DNA of 64,000 nucleotides from the NCBI RefSeq assembly GCF_033807715.1, contig NC_084591.1:28058090-28122089 (forward strand), in the 5' to 3' direction. Below are positions 26,206-37,650 of this stretch, piece by piece. Position 1 is the first letter of the stretch; every line of letters starts with the position of its first letter. Under the pieces are notes generated by a model that ran no database searches, was not told the DNA's origin, and worked only from the letters and a program-made list of their open reading frames with translations. This stretch comes from Cololabis saira. Lineage: Eukaryota; Chordata; Actinopteri; Beloniformes; Belonidae. Position numbers and translations under genes: made by a program.

Positions 26206-29200
26206 ATGGAGATTAGATAGATTAATATTGATATATACGAATGTAAGAAGTTCTAATAAATTTGTCTTGAAGGGCATTATTTAAAAATAATGGGAAATCT
26301 TTGAAAACATTTTGACAGACTGTCAAGCTTTCCGTAAAGTTGAGACACACAATTGTCTTCAAACTTTTCTTCCACTTGTTTCTGGGATGTAAGTGGGCTC
26401 ATCACTCACCCTTGGTGAAAAACGCCTGGATTTTTGATTACTACAAGCAACTCCTTTCAGCTTTGCCGTTCTGGACATAACCCTCTCCACTCATCCAGGC
26501 TAGGAGACCGGCACTATGGGAGCGCTGGCTTGTGACCAGCTTGCTTCTGGGGCAGTAAGGGGAATGTGGGGTTCAGCTCACAGACACTTTGGTACGTGTT
26601 GGTGCTGGGGTGAGATCTGGAAACCTCCTGGCTGGAGGGCAACCAACTCTGCCCCCACATCACACATTAAATCTCACTATATTTGGTTATCAACAGGAAA
26701 TGAATCAGATATTGGACGTAAGCAGGGTGTAATTAGTTGTCAAACCCTGCTTTCAGCAAGGTCCGTAATCTTATCTATGGGTGTTGTTCAAATTCTCAAG
26801 AAAAGGCCGGATGTTAGAAGGATTGAAAAGCTTTCGGTTGATTATTTGCGTAAGGAGCAGCGTCCCTGATGAAATAACAGTCCATGAGATAATTCCTGGC
26901 ATACTGTTGGCTTTGGTGTGGCACCAGAGAATTCCTGCATCCCTTTTCTCTTCTCAACTCCAATATTTCCAACTGTAATAATATAATCTCAGCGCTCCCT
27001 TAATGTTCCCATTTATCTTTCTTTCTCTTTCACAAGCTCTCCTGCGGTGTAATATCTGAGCTGGTCTCATTTCATCTGGGCCCGATAACGGCTCTGCACC
27101 CAAGGTCATCATTACAGGTTATTGGAGGCATTTGTTTCACTTGCAGTTGCTTGTCAGCCAAAGTTGATCATGCTGCTGCCTTTATTTACAGCAGCAGCAG
27201 CAGTCTGATGTAACTGACTGTAACTCGTGGTGTTAGGTAGCCCCAGGAGTTTGCTCTCTTAGTTACCCACTTTCTTTCTTCAACTTCCTAATCTGCTCAT
27301 TTTCTTCTGGCTTCACTCGATGTGATAAATGTCTGGGAAAAGTTAAGAAAAGACGTCTAAACTAAGTCTTCAGAAAACTTCCCTGCAGCGTTGAACTGAG
27401 CTCCAAACATCGTAATAATGTCTTCCATCAGAACCTACGGGGGGATGTAATGTTATTGTGATCTGTTCATGGTGATTGCTTCTCACACCCACTCAGACAG
27501 GTGCTTGTAACTAAAACCTCCCCTCAGGAGGACAGTTATCAGACTCCGATCATCCAGAACAGATCCAGACCTGAAAACCCAGCTGCTGCATTTATACTGT
27601 CCCATTATGAGCTATAATCTACATTACTCTGTTCACATGTTGAAGGATTACTTCATCTCAAGGAAATCCTTTGCTGTAGTGCCGGTGGTTTCCATCCAGA
27701 CAGACAGGTTTCTAGTCTGTTCATCAAAAACTGAACAAATATAACAGAAAGTCAGATTTCTGAAGAAATAACGAAAAACAAAACAGGTTGATCAAAGGTC
27801 TGCAAAAATGGCATTTAACTTTAAGGAAACAACATTCCTTCCTGTTTACCCGGGATAATCCTGAAACGCTTTTGGTCAATATTTTATTAATTAAATCTTC
27901 AAAGAAGACGCTCCGTCTTAAGTGGATGCATTGACCACTCTGAGAGCAAATAAACCTCTGGAAAACATCTGATCTTCTTTGATGTGTAACATCAATAAAA
28001 GAGAAGGGGAAGCTGGGTAACGAGCTGGAATCATGCTATAAAGATGATCTTTAGGTCTTTGTGCTGGAATGCATGAAAAACCACTTCTGGTTCTTCACTT
28101 TAAGGGTTCTCAAGCACTTCCTAAAGACCTTGTCATTGAACACAGACCACGTCTGCGTACACAAGTGCAGGTTAAACCTCCACGATTCTGAGAAAAAACA
28201 AGCAATAAACAAGATAAAGAGTTTCATTAAAGCTAAAAACTGAGTTGACATTTAAAATTTTTTTGGAAATCCTACCGTACATGTTGCATCCTCTAACCTG
28301 GAGAGGAGGCTAAAGTTTATTAACTCACAATGCAAAAACAGCATCCTGTGAGGGCATGTGGTTTTATAGCACACATCAAATGTATGAAGGCAGCGTTAAC
28401 GTGCAATGATATATGCAGATTATCAACATCCAGGAGTCTTTTTCAGGAAAAGCTTTCCCATCATCATCATCATGAACAAACATCTTACCAAATCGGAACA
28501 GTCCTGCCTGCAGTCCAGACCTGCATTATGAGATGATAGATACGATGTGCTGAACTGTCTATGCAGCTTGTCTCACTCACTCCCAACCACTAACAGGGTT
28601 ATGTAAACAAAAGCTGATTTCATAGTGCTGAACATGTCCTTAAAAAAAATATATATATATTACTGAAATCAAATTCTGATCTGGTTAAAACACATGCTAT
28701 GTTGTCTTTGTACAGTCTCTGTTTTATTCAATACAGCGTTTAAATATGTCAAGCACAGCAGATTTACCTTAATACCCTCAGGACAGCGTCCCTGAGGAAG
28801 AGGAAGTGCTGTTCAACCTCTTTTATTCCCCCAGCTATCAGGTTGATTTATGCAAATGTAAATGAATAGGATGTGTTTTTCATTATTTCTGTATTTTTAT
28901 TATTATTATTTTTCCTTATCTTACTCCTAGTTAATATTTGTTGACATATTGCACATGATTGGGAGTTGTACTGCTGGGAAACCACGTGTGTGTGTTTGTT
29001 GTGTTTGTGTTACTGGGAGCTGTTAACTGAATTGCCCGTATGGGACAAATAACATTTTTTATGAACTAATTATATCAACTTATTTGGAACCAGGTTTGTG
29101 AGCTAAATCCAGGATGTTTGGTATCATTCACCACTCATAATGGTTCCATGACATTACTGCAAACAACTTTTTTTGTCTTGAATGTCAATGGTTTTTTTTG

Positions 29201-31742
29201 TACGAACAAAACTGATTCCTGTTTTCCTTCTCTCAGTTCCAAGTCTGACATTTTTGAGCTGACACTGATCTTTGTGTTGCCTGCTTCCTGAGGCCGCCGA
29301 AACCATGTTGAGCTCCCTCGTCCTCGGCCTTCCGCCCCCTCACTGCCTCGTAGACATTCCTGAAAGCGTCTCCTCTCGCTGTCTGAGGCTTCTATCCGGA
29401 CAGCTGGGTCTCCAGCAACACGATCCGCGCTCCCCAGTGCAGCCCCTGTCAACACTTTGTATGTGCTGTGTGCTTGCTATATGTGTAACTCCTGAGCAAT
29501 ATCAAACACACACACACTTCTTACAGACCAAAGGTGCCACATTCATAGGATTGTCCTTGAAAAACAGGACTAAAAAAAAAAAAGAAACTTTCTTTGTTAG
29601 GAATATAAGGAAAATCTAGCTCTTTATCTTACTTGTGTCATAATGTTGTATTCTGTTGGAGTCCCATCATTTCTGAATAGGGTTTCTTAGTTATTATTTA
29701 TTCATTTTAATGCTCTGCCACAGCCGTACATGTCATACAATGGTGCTCCACATTTTTGCATTCAATGCCTCCAGTCTTGGGCTTGAAGAGGCAAAGAGGT
29801 GGATCGGGGTCGTTTTCTCCCTGTGACTCAGCAGACAGACACAGATGCTAAAAAAGAGAAAATATCAAAACAAACACAGTTGTCATAGCTGCAGACAATT
29901 GTTAAAATGATTCATTTATGGATACAATTAGAGGGAATACTTTCCTTTTTACCCACAAGACCAGATACCAGAATCCGATGACCTTTAAATTGGATAAAGG
30001 AATGAGAAACGGCGCTAACAGTCCCTTTTGCAGCCCTATTGAACTTCAGTTTTCTATGCAAATCTGGTGACGGAAGTTCATCAGATGTGAAAGGAAGGTA
30101 TGTGGTCCTACCTTTGTATTTGAGAAAGTATGTACTCAGGTATTTGCTCACCTGAATCATCTATCATCTAAAAAAAAACAAACCTGTAGAGGCTCTTTCC
30201 AGTAAAACAAGCTTATGAATAGCATTTCTGTGAGACTATCCCATACCCCGGGTTCAAGCGGAGGAAGATGCTGTCGCTGCTGCCAGCTTCTCAAGACAGC
30301 TGCCATATTTTAGGTTCATCAGACAACATTAACTGTTATGTCACTAGAGTCCAGAGTTAATCGAGACTGTTTGCTTGTAACCAAACCATATCCAGGTGCC
30401 TTGCCTAACATCCTCCCCTGTTTGGGTTAAGGAGGTTTTTATTTACGTGAATCATTAGTGTCTGGCGTCAGATTAAACGCCCACGGGAAGACTGTGAGGA
30501 AATGACACAACTTTGAAGTGAAACGAAGAAGCAGTTTGCTCTGCTTAAGGAACTCATGGGAATTAGGGTGATGCCATCGTTTTCATGCAGCAGTGAGTCA
30601 TGATGCACACCTAGCAAACCTGTAATGTTTCTTCTTTGTTGCCTGTCAGGCCATACAAGGGATGGAGCTTTGTAGAACTGGAATAATTATTATGGAATGA
30701 ATTGCAACTTGGCTATATTTAGTTCACGGTATTCTTCACAGACTCTTACTTTCCTATACAAACACATGATCCGCTCTATCATTTCTTATATAGTAACAGG
30801 TCTACGGGACATCAGTGAAGTGTAATGACGACTAAGTTGACGATGAGACCAGAATCCAGACCACAGTTATATTGATGATCTTTTCATTTCTATGCACATT
30901 TTCAAATTCAAAACCACTGCCAGTTTAAAATGATTATTGGATCTAATCACCATGAACTTCGTTGCATGGATTCAAATGTGTCAGCAAAGGTCTCTGGTAT
31001 GACTACCCTGCTTTTTTACCCAGCATACATGCCAATAACTTCAGCATTTTTTTCCCAACGCGAGATTTTTACTGAAAGACAAAAACACACACGTCTTTGA
31101 ACAGCACACAGGTCGCTGCGGGTGCTGCTTCACAGAAGAGTCACATTAGACACTAATGTCTGTGAAACACCACAATTACGTTTCTCAAATTCAGTAATGT
31201 ATTGGTGCTCTTGGAAAAACCATCACTGCAAAATGAGTTAGCACTTAGATATTTCAGCATTCATGTTCCCCTTTGTATAAAATTCTTTTTTTTAAGGTTC
31301 AATAACATTTCATTTTGAATTAGATTATATTAGGTCGGCAAATGTATTCATGCAGATGAATTCAATTGGCCCTTACAACAGTGCACAAAGTGTAGTTACA
31401 CACTTCCGAGAGTCAACTTCCAACTATAGAAATCATTTCAAATTATAGCAGAAGCATTCCACCTTCTCCAACCCTTCTGTTCTTCTGTTCTGATTAAAAC
31501 ATGCAATCAAGTTTTGTACATTAAAAAAATAATATAGAGTTCTTATACGCACAAGATGAATCAATGGATCTCTGTCCTCTGTCCTCTCCAGTTAGAGATG
31601 AGAGAGGTTTGTGACGGAGTCATTTTAAGTTTATCTGGATGACAAAATGGTTTGAAAACCGGTTACTTGTGGCCGTTGCCCTTCACCTGACTACACCCTG
31701 CCTCATCTTATCAATGCGGCTTCTTGTGTGTGTGATAACCCC

Positions 31743-32355
31743 CAAGGGCGAAACTTTAGTTTCAGAGGTGGGGGGGACACAAGTAGGAACGGCAAATTTG
31801 TGCGTGTAGCTGTAGCGTGGATGTGCAGTGTGGCCCTGTAAGACTATGTGTGTGTGAACGATCAAACAAATTTACCTTTACTTTTTTAGACACTTTTTAA
31901 CTTTTTTTTTTGCCCGTTTTGGGAAAATGCTGGATCTGCATTCTTGGCCAGGCTTGATTTTTCATTTTCAAAATCTTGAGCACAGAAAAAACATATGATT
32001 CCATTGACTCCTTGTTTATAATGGAGCCAAGGAAATTCACAGTACCACTTCTCTTGATTTTGTTGCTGAGATGCTGTTCTACAATCACTTTTGGGCTAAC
32101 ATGGTTGGGTTCCTGCCTGCCTGCCTGCACTTCTTCACTTGTGCCTCTCTCCACACATTTCTCCTATGAAATATGAAAATAGATCATATTCAATCCTTCC
32201 TTTCTGGGCCGTCTTCGCACAGTTTTGATGATTCGCAATTACAGGCTGAGCCTACCGTTAGTTTTTAAACTATAAAAAGTGAGGGGGACAAAAACATGAT
32301 TTTGAAAAGTGGGGGGGACATGTCCCCCCTGTCCCCAGTGGAAATTGCGCCCATG
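31743..32355. mobile_element. hAT-like non-autonomous element (613 bp) with 8-bp duplication
   Basis: The ends are CAAGGGCGAAACTTTAG and, reverse-complemented, CATGGGCGCAATTTCCA, followed inwards by G-rich tracts containing GGGGGGGACA. The 8-bp sequence ATAACCCC flanks both sides (31735-31742 and 32356-32363). An 8-bp duplication fits hAT. There is no transposase frame. The G-tract next to CATGTCCCCCC near the right end forms a local inverted repeat. Confidence 0.7.
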
Positions 32356-32364
32356 ATAACCCCT

Positions 32365-34135
32365 CTGAGTGACTTGTGTCTTCCTGCCCGCGTCTTTGAA
32401 AAACACAGGACTACGAGTTAAACCATAGCTACAAGAGCCGTATATTCCGATCTTGCTCATCCTTTCGTTTAAATAAAAGTTGTGCTTTGTTCACATTGTG
32501 ACGAACTGCGGCCTGAGTTTGTGCCCATGCTGCGTCACAGGATGTTTATGCAGCCTGAGATGAGAGAGGGGAAAACAGCATGAGTCAGTCTGTATGGAGG
32601 TGTTCATACTGAGGCATTAAGCGAGGAGACTGCGTATTATGTAGACGGATGTCGATTATGCCTGCTATGTTGATATATAAACTGCTGCTAAGAGCCGTGT
32701 TTCGGGAGTTGTGTAAACTCGCTGGAAGTCATGTCAAAAGGCTTTGATGGTGGCCCGCTGGCGGATCTGGTGACAAAAACCCCTGTGCGGCACCTAGCCG
32801 AGGGAGCAAAGGTGTGCATATGTGTGCAAGATTGACGTGGTGCCAATTTGTGAAGCAGTATTTTTAGAAAGAAGGCCTGTCCGTTCCTGTAATACTCCAC
32901 AGATCAAGGCTTTGATACGTTCATTGTAGCGTGATCCCACTTCAAAGCTGCACCCATGAACAGGATGGGACATGAGAGGGGGTGCGACTCTGTGATACTC
33001 TTCATTATTCCTGGCTGCCAATTTGAGTCTCTTCCACCTTTGACCCCTGGGCATTTGGCTTAAAACACACTTCCACTCCAGAAGACCCTCAGGCGAGGGT
33101 ATTTATGTGTAAGAGGGGCTCAGGGCATGAAGTGCCTTTGGATTTATCTCCAATTCTGGGACAAACACCCACGAGTCTCTGACTGACTCCAGTTTCATAT
33201 GTTTTACTCCCTTAAAATGTGACAATTTGCTATTTCCTTACATGGCTTTGCACAATATATACACATGTGGAGGAGAAGGTCTTTTGTTTTGAAAGGTGCA
33301 ACAGGGATGGTTAACTTATTCACTATTTTTCCTTACTTTTTTCTTTCTAAAGGGCTCATAACAGTCAATCATTGATAAATGTGTGACTTCTCAGCTGAAT
33401 GTCATGTTAAACCCATTTTTTGCCACCTAATCACTAAAGGATTGCTGCTAATGTGATGCATAAAAACATATTTACATGTAAAGAATATGACTTACTGAAC
33501 TTCTCTCGTGCAGTCTTGGTTTTAAAACTTTAAACAACTCATTTTGTCATTTCTGACCTCAGGTTTATGATCTTGATGTGATATGAGCTGATTTTACAAC
33601 AGTTATTAAGTTTTGTGTTTCCTGTCATTTTATATGCTCTGAAGGCTTTATTTCCTGATAAAGCAGTAAAACTGGCTTAACCATGTCTGAAATCTGACCA
33701 AATGTCAACTAAATGTGATTTTTTAAAACTATAAAAAGGTCAGTAAAAGCTCAAAAGTAAAAACTGTTTTCATATCTTTGAGCTGTTTTAAAATACATCT
33801 CTTCTACGTCTCAATAAAGCAAACACACCTTGGAAACGGGTGTGTTCAAAGACGCCACTGAGGCTTTCAAGTGTCCCGTGTTGCGGACCAGAGGTCTGCT
33901 TATCAGCTCTGACTCATATCTGAAACCTTTTCGGTGACGGAGTCACATTCCACCTGACAGCAGACAGGAAGGGGACTTTCCTGCCCTCCACTCCCTCTTC
34001 ACAAGTGTATGCCTGGCATTTAGAGAAAAATGCTGCCGGTGAAATGTGTCCCTGCGCTGCGTCAGACAACCTTATTTGATCTTAACAGCAAGCGGAAGCA
34101 AGTTCCCCCATTCACAAATCACAGAGAGCACGGAG
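32365..34135. other. intergenic, no gene seen
   Basis: Moderately AT-rich sequence between the hAT-like element and the 3' end of phlda2. No repeat, motif or splice-supported frame was recognised. Confidence 0.45.
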
Positions 34136-34139
34136 TTAT

Positions 34140-34501
34140 GTCAAAAGTACACAGATATTTATTCAAATAAATACACTTAACACACGTCAAAATAGTAAAT
34201 AATTTAAACAACACAAGCAAGTTTGCCAGTACAAAGCCATATCCTGGAAACAAATAAATTAACATCACGTTGTCAAGATCATTTCAGCCTGTATATAGAC
34301 CAAACGAATGACATTGCTTTGACAGCTCAAGGCTTCTTCAGTCCTGTTCGGAGCTTCGGAAAAGTCAGTGGGTTTGGATCAGTTGTCCCGTCCAGTCCGG
34401 GACCTCCTCGGTCCCGAACAGTCCTTCATCTCCGGACCGGATCACCGAGTCTTCCTTTTTTTGGTCCGCGTAATTCTCTTTCTCAATGGTCCACATTGAC
34501 A
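34140..34501 (-). other. phlda2: phlda2 exon 2 (3' UTR only)
   Basis: On the minus strand an acceptor (CTTTCTCCTCTCCAG, AG at 34503-34502) opens a segment with no long frame that ends near an AATAAA. It pairs with the donor GTGAGA at 35338-35333, downstream of the phlda2 stop codon. As I recall, mammalian PHLDA2 also has a second exon that is only 3' UTR. The far end is inferred from the poly(A) signal. Confidence 0.55.
34158..34163 (-). promoter_or_regulatory. poly(A) signal AATAAA for phlda2
   Basis: On the minus strand the sequence reads TTTGAATAAATATCTG. It is the last canonical hexamer of the inferred 3'-UTR exon, and no gene-like sequence follows in that direction. Confidence 0.5.
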
Positions 34502-34660
34502 CTGGAGAGGAGAAAGAAAAACGCATGTTAGGAAAAGCGACCGAGGTAGTTTTATTTACTGCGGTCAAGCAGCCGTCATACATTTATTTCATTACCTTGA
34601 TGGCTATGTATGAAAGTATGGGTATATGAAAAAAAAATATCTGCATTATCTCAAACTCTA

Positions 34661-35134
34661 CGACGAAGTATTAGGGCCAAACTAAGACAAAAAAAAAATT
34701 GGAAATCACAAGAATAAAGTCATAAATTACGAGAATAAAGTCAAAACCTAATGTTGAGAGAATAAAGTTGTTATATTATGAGAATAAAGTCGTAATATTA
34801 CGAGTAGGCCTATAAAGTCATATTGTTGCGAGAATAAAGTCATAATATTATGAGAATAAAGTCGTAATATTACGAGAATAAAGTCGTAATATTATGAGAA
34901 TAAAGTCATATTGTTGCGAGAATAAAGTCGTAATAATATGAGAATAAAGTCGTAATATTATGAGAATAAAGTCGTAATATTATGAGAATAAAGTCGTAAT
35001 ATTATGAGAATAAAGTCAAAACCTAATTTTGCGAGAATAAAGTCGTAATATTACGGTTTTATTCTCGTAGTATTACGACTTTATTCACGTAATTTCCTTT
35101 TTTTTTGTCTTAGTTTGGCCCTAATACTCCGTCG
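34661..35134. mobile_element. TA-flanked palindromic MITE, copy 2, inside the phlda2 intron
   Basis: It has the same ends as copy 1 at 16101-16576 (CGACGAAGTATTAGGGCC on the left, CGACGGAGTATTAGGGCC inverted on the right) and is again flanked by TA (34659-34660 and 35135-35136). The interior holds about a dozen AATAAAGTCGTAATATTA-type units. It sits in the inferred 3'-UTR intron of phlda2. On the phlda2 sense strand two AATAAA hexamers lie at about 35050-35090. Confidence 0.8.
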
Positions 35135-35338
35135 TACAAACTCAGTACTACATATCTTTCTGTTTCTGAGCCGCAATCATTCATTTGCCGTAAAGGCTGA
35201 AATAGGAGCACATGAGAATTTAGGAAGCGGCTGGATTTGACCACGTTATAAGTACGAATGACGGTTGGCTTGCTTGACGGCAGTTTTTATTTCTATCTGA
35301 TATTTGGTCATGCCTGCACAGTGCCAGCTCAGTCTCAC

Positions 35339-35386
35339 CATGTTTGGAGCAGACGTGGCCACCACCGTGGCCACCGCCGGGGCCAC
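35339..35386 (-). other. phlda2: phlda2 exon 1, 3'-UTR part up to the donor
   Basis: Forty-eight bases separate the stop codon from a strong donor (ATG|GTGAGA). An exon junction this close to the stop is normally not read as a nonsense-mediated decay signal. Confidence 0.5.
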
Positions 35387-35803
35387 TCAGGGCGCCCTCG
35401 CCATGCGCCGCTCCTGCTGGCCCGGGGACGCGCTCTCGCCGTCCTGCCGCGTCTTAAAGTCCTGGATGGCCTTCCTGTTCTGGTAATCGATCAGGGCCAT
35501 GGTGATCACCGCGTTCCAGCAGTTCTCCTCCCCGGAGCACCGGAAATCGATCTCTTTGTTATCCGTGGTGACGATGGTGAAGTAGACGAACTTGCCGGTG
35601 CGCTCCACGCAGTCCACCTTCCTGATGCTCTGCAGCTTCAGCTCCTTGCCCCGCGAGCGCTTCTGCGCGTCCGCGTAAATGTTCAGGCTGTCCGTGGTCA
35701 GGACGCACGTCTTTCTCTTCCAGAACTGGAGCAGGTTGTCGCTCCTCTTCTCCAGCTCTCCCTCCTTGAGAACCTGGCACATCTCCGCGGCTGACATTTT
35801 CAT
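35387..35803 (-). CDS. phlda2: pleckstrin homology-like domain family A member 2
   Basis: A complete intronless CDS of 138 codons plus stop. The chosen ATG (context AACCATGA) gives MKMSAAEM; a second ATG two codons later is possible. Residues about 12-105 form a PH domain: [20 protein letters not shown] at its start, [20 protein letters not shown] in the middle, then [23 protein letters not shown] and a short basic tail. VDCVERTGK and FTIVTTD are strongly characteristic of PHLDA2/PHLDA3. In mammals this small protein binds phosphoinositides, is imprinted and limits placental growth; its job in fish is not established. A TATA box lies about 120 bp upstream of the ATG and a spliced 3' UTR follows. 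phlda3 and phlda1 are less likely from length, motifs and the nap1l4/osbpl5 neighbours. Confidence 0.93.
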   Translation of the reverse strand: MKMSAAEMCQVLKEGELEKRSDNLLQFWKRKTCVLTTDSLNIYADAQKRSRGKELKLQSIRKVDCVERTGKFVYFTIVTTDNKEIDFRCSGEENCWNAVITMALIDYQNRKAIQDFKTRQDGESASPGQQERRMARAP

Positions 35804-35923
35804 GGTTTATGTTTTTATGGCAGGTTGTGACGGACCCCGCTTGCTCTCGCCCCGCGCCGTCTTGAGGAAGGAGGAGTAGTAAGTCCAGAAACGTGGTTTG
35901 TGAATGAACGAGGCAACCGGAGG

Positions 35924-35931
35924 CTTTTATA
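35924..35931 (-). promoter_or_regulatory. phlda2: TATA box of phlda2
   Basis: On the minus strand the sequence reads TATAAAAG, about 120 bp before the start codon. It predicts transcription start near 35893-35900 and a 5' UTR of about 90-95 bases. The region between it and the ATG is GC-rich. Confidence 0.7.
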
Positions 35932-35995
35932 CTGACGAGCCTGGCTGTAGTCCTCCCATCCCGACGTCACGGGGTTGGGGAATGCGTGAACAGTT

Positions 35996-36145
35996 GCCTG
36001 AATTATGGGTCCGCGTTAAATTGACGCAGAGCCTACGGCGTAGGGTACGCGGGGCGCACAACGTACGGCACCGTACGGTGTGCGTCGCCGCGTACCTTAC
36101 GCCGTAGGCTCTGCGTTGGTGTAACGCGGAACCATAAATCAGCCT
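35996..36145. mobile_element. foldback PIF/Harbinger-like MITE upstream of phlda2
   Basis: About 150 bp, almost entirely inverted repeat: CCTACGGCGTAGGGTACGCG on the left matches CGCGTACCTTACGCCGTAGG on the right around a centre near 36070. Outer ends (GCCTGAATTATGG and, inverted, AAGGCTGATTTATGG) match the element at 50204-50344. It lies 64 bp upstream of the phlda2 TATA box and is rich in CpG. The target duplication is blurred on the left. Confidence 0.75.
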
Positions 36146-36469
36146 TTAAATTCAACGCTGCATGTGGGCGGAAGCTGCGGGGCGGGCGGCCAGGGGAGGA
36201 AGTCCTAACGTGGAGCTAATTATACTGCCGACATGTTCATTAGTAATCCACATCCTACTGTGGATTTAGAACAAACATGTGCCCACTCGTTCGTGTGGTT
36301 AATGGCCCAGATGTGTACAGGGGGTGAGATGGGGCGTGGGCTTGCGTAAAAGTCGACTTGTAATACAATTCCAGTTCAATAAAATTCAAATGTAAAGGCA
36401 GATCCTCAGACTTTTTAAAAATATGGCAATCTCATATAGAATTTGACTTTATAATATTCATGCTGCACC

Positions 36470-36768
36470 CTCTCACTTTTTATTTATTTTTATTTTTTTG
36501 TACAAATTAAATTTTTTATCTTGTATTCTCTGCATAATTCTTGTCTGTAGAAATTGTAAATAGGTCATACTTATTCTCACTACCTCAAACTGCTGCAACT
36601 TAAAATGTTTATAATTTTGTACATAGAAATTCCACTTTTGTCTATTGTTCATTTGTTTATTTAACACCTTAACACCATAGAGAGCGAAACTACCGGAGTC
36701 AAATTCCTTGTTGGACAATGTTCGAACCTGGCCAATAAAGCTGATTCTGATTCTGATTCTGATTCTGA
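36470..36768 (+). mobile_element. L2-type LINE 3'-end fragment
   Basis: It contains AACTACCGGAGTCAAATTCC, then CTGGCCAATAAAGCTGATTC, and ends in a short tandem run of TGATTC units (36741-36768). This 3' tail with a hexamer repeat is characteristic of fish L2-clade LINEs and the SINEs that borrow their tails. No coding part remains; the left limit is approximate. Confidence 0.65.
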
Positions 36769-37650
36769 CTTTAAAAATCTCGTAGGTCAATGTAAGGCAC
36801 AGTGACAATGATAAGATCTGGGTGCAATGGTTTGTGTTGTTTTGTTGTCTTGTTTGTTTTAAGTGGGGTTTTCCCACCGTTTATGTCTGTTTTGTTAGGT
36901 TTTTGGTTTTGTTTCCGTTTTGTTTTGAGGGTATATGTTTGGATTTTATTTTGGTTCTTTAATGGACCAGCCCCAATTTAGGATAGGAAAACAATGACAT
37001 GAAGTGTTTCCTACTTTTTTTTTTTGATAAGCCCCCTTCATCATGAAGTATGGTAGGAAGACTATTTAACTATTTAATTATTATTTCAGAGTCATTGATA
37101 TGGTACTATCTGGTATTTTCAATTAGTGCAATGAGTATAATTTTTGGTTAGAATATTTGGCATGATTATAGCACTATGAAATATGTCTTGGTGTGTATGG
37201 ACTTTGACTGACCTCATTTTTTATTGAAAGTTGAGATGTGGGGGTTTTGTGTTCTATGTATATACAGTATACCCCTCTTGTTGTGATCGAAAATATAAAA
37301 ATACAATAAAAAAAATTCAAATTTACAAATATGACCCCCACTCACCCCTTTTCAGACATTTAATTTCAAAGTGGTCATCTATTTCTAGCTGTTGGGAGGC
37401 TTCTGTTCCACTTCGTGCGGGTGATTATTTTAAGGGAAACCCTTAGACTAAACAAACTCCGTACTTGTCTGTGGATGTCAAACTGCGTAAATGCACCCAA
37501 ACAGTGCACAGGTCCAGTTTCCATCTGGAGAATGCAGAGTTCACGGGACTGCACGTCAGCAGCTGCAAAAAGGGAATAGTTATTTCAGGGGCAGCAGGAG
37601 GCCAGCAAGTACATATTTTTCATGGTGGGTCAAAATAATATATTCCTTAA

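Larger units (their letters stand above)
22700..31680. other. long intergenic stretch, no gene supported
   Basis: Apart from the repeat fragments at 24.05, 25.06 and 26.13 kb, I see only short open frames without splice context or motifs. One segment at about 29135-29455 has frames open on both strands and locally higher GC, but neither frame gives a recognisable protein. Confidence 0.5.

Noticed and set aside
29135..29455. Frames open on both strands in a locally GC-richer segment
   Set aside because: No motif, no matching splice signals and no family resemblance; both frames are probably chance.
35286..35291. AATAAA on the minus strand just after the phlda2 stop
   Set aside because: It lies within the inferred intron, 50 bp past a strong donor. 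It is possible as an alternative site but not chosen as the main 3' end.
35258..35794. 178-codon plus-strand frame over phlda2
   Set aside because: Antisense shadow of the GC-rich phlda2 CDS, whose minus-strand translation matches the family.
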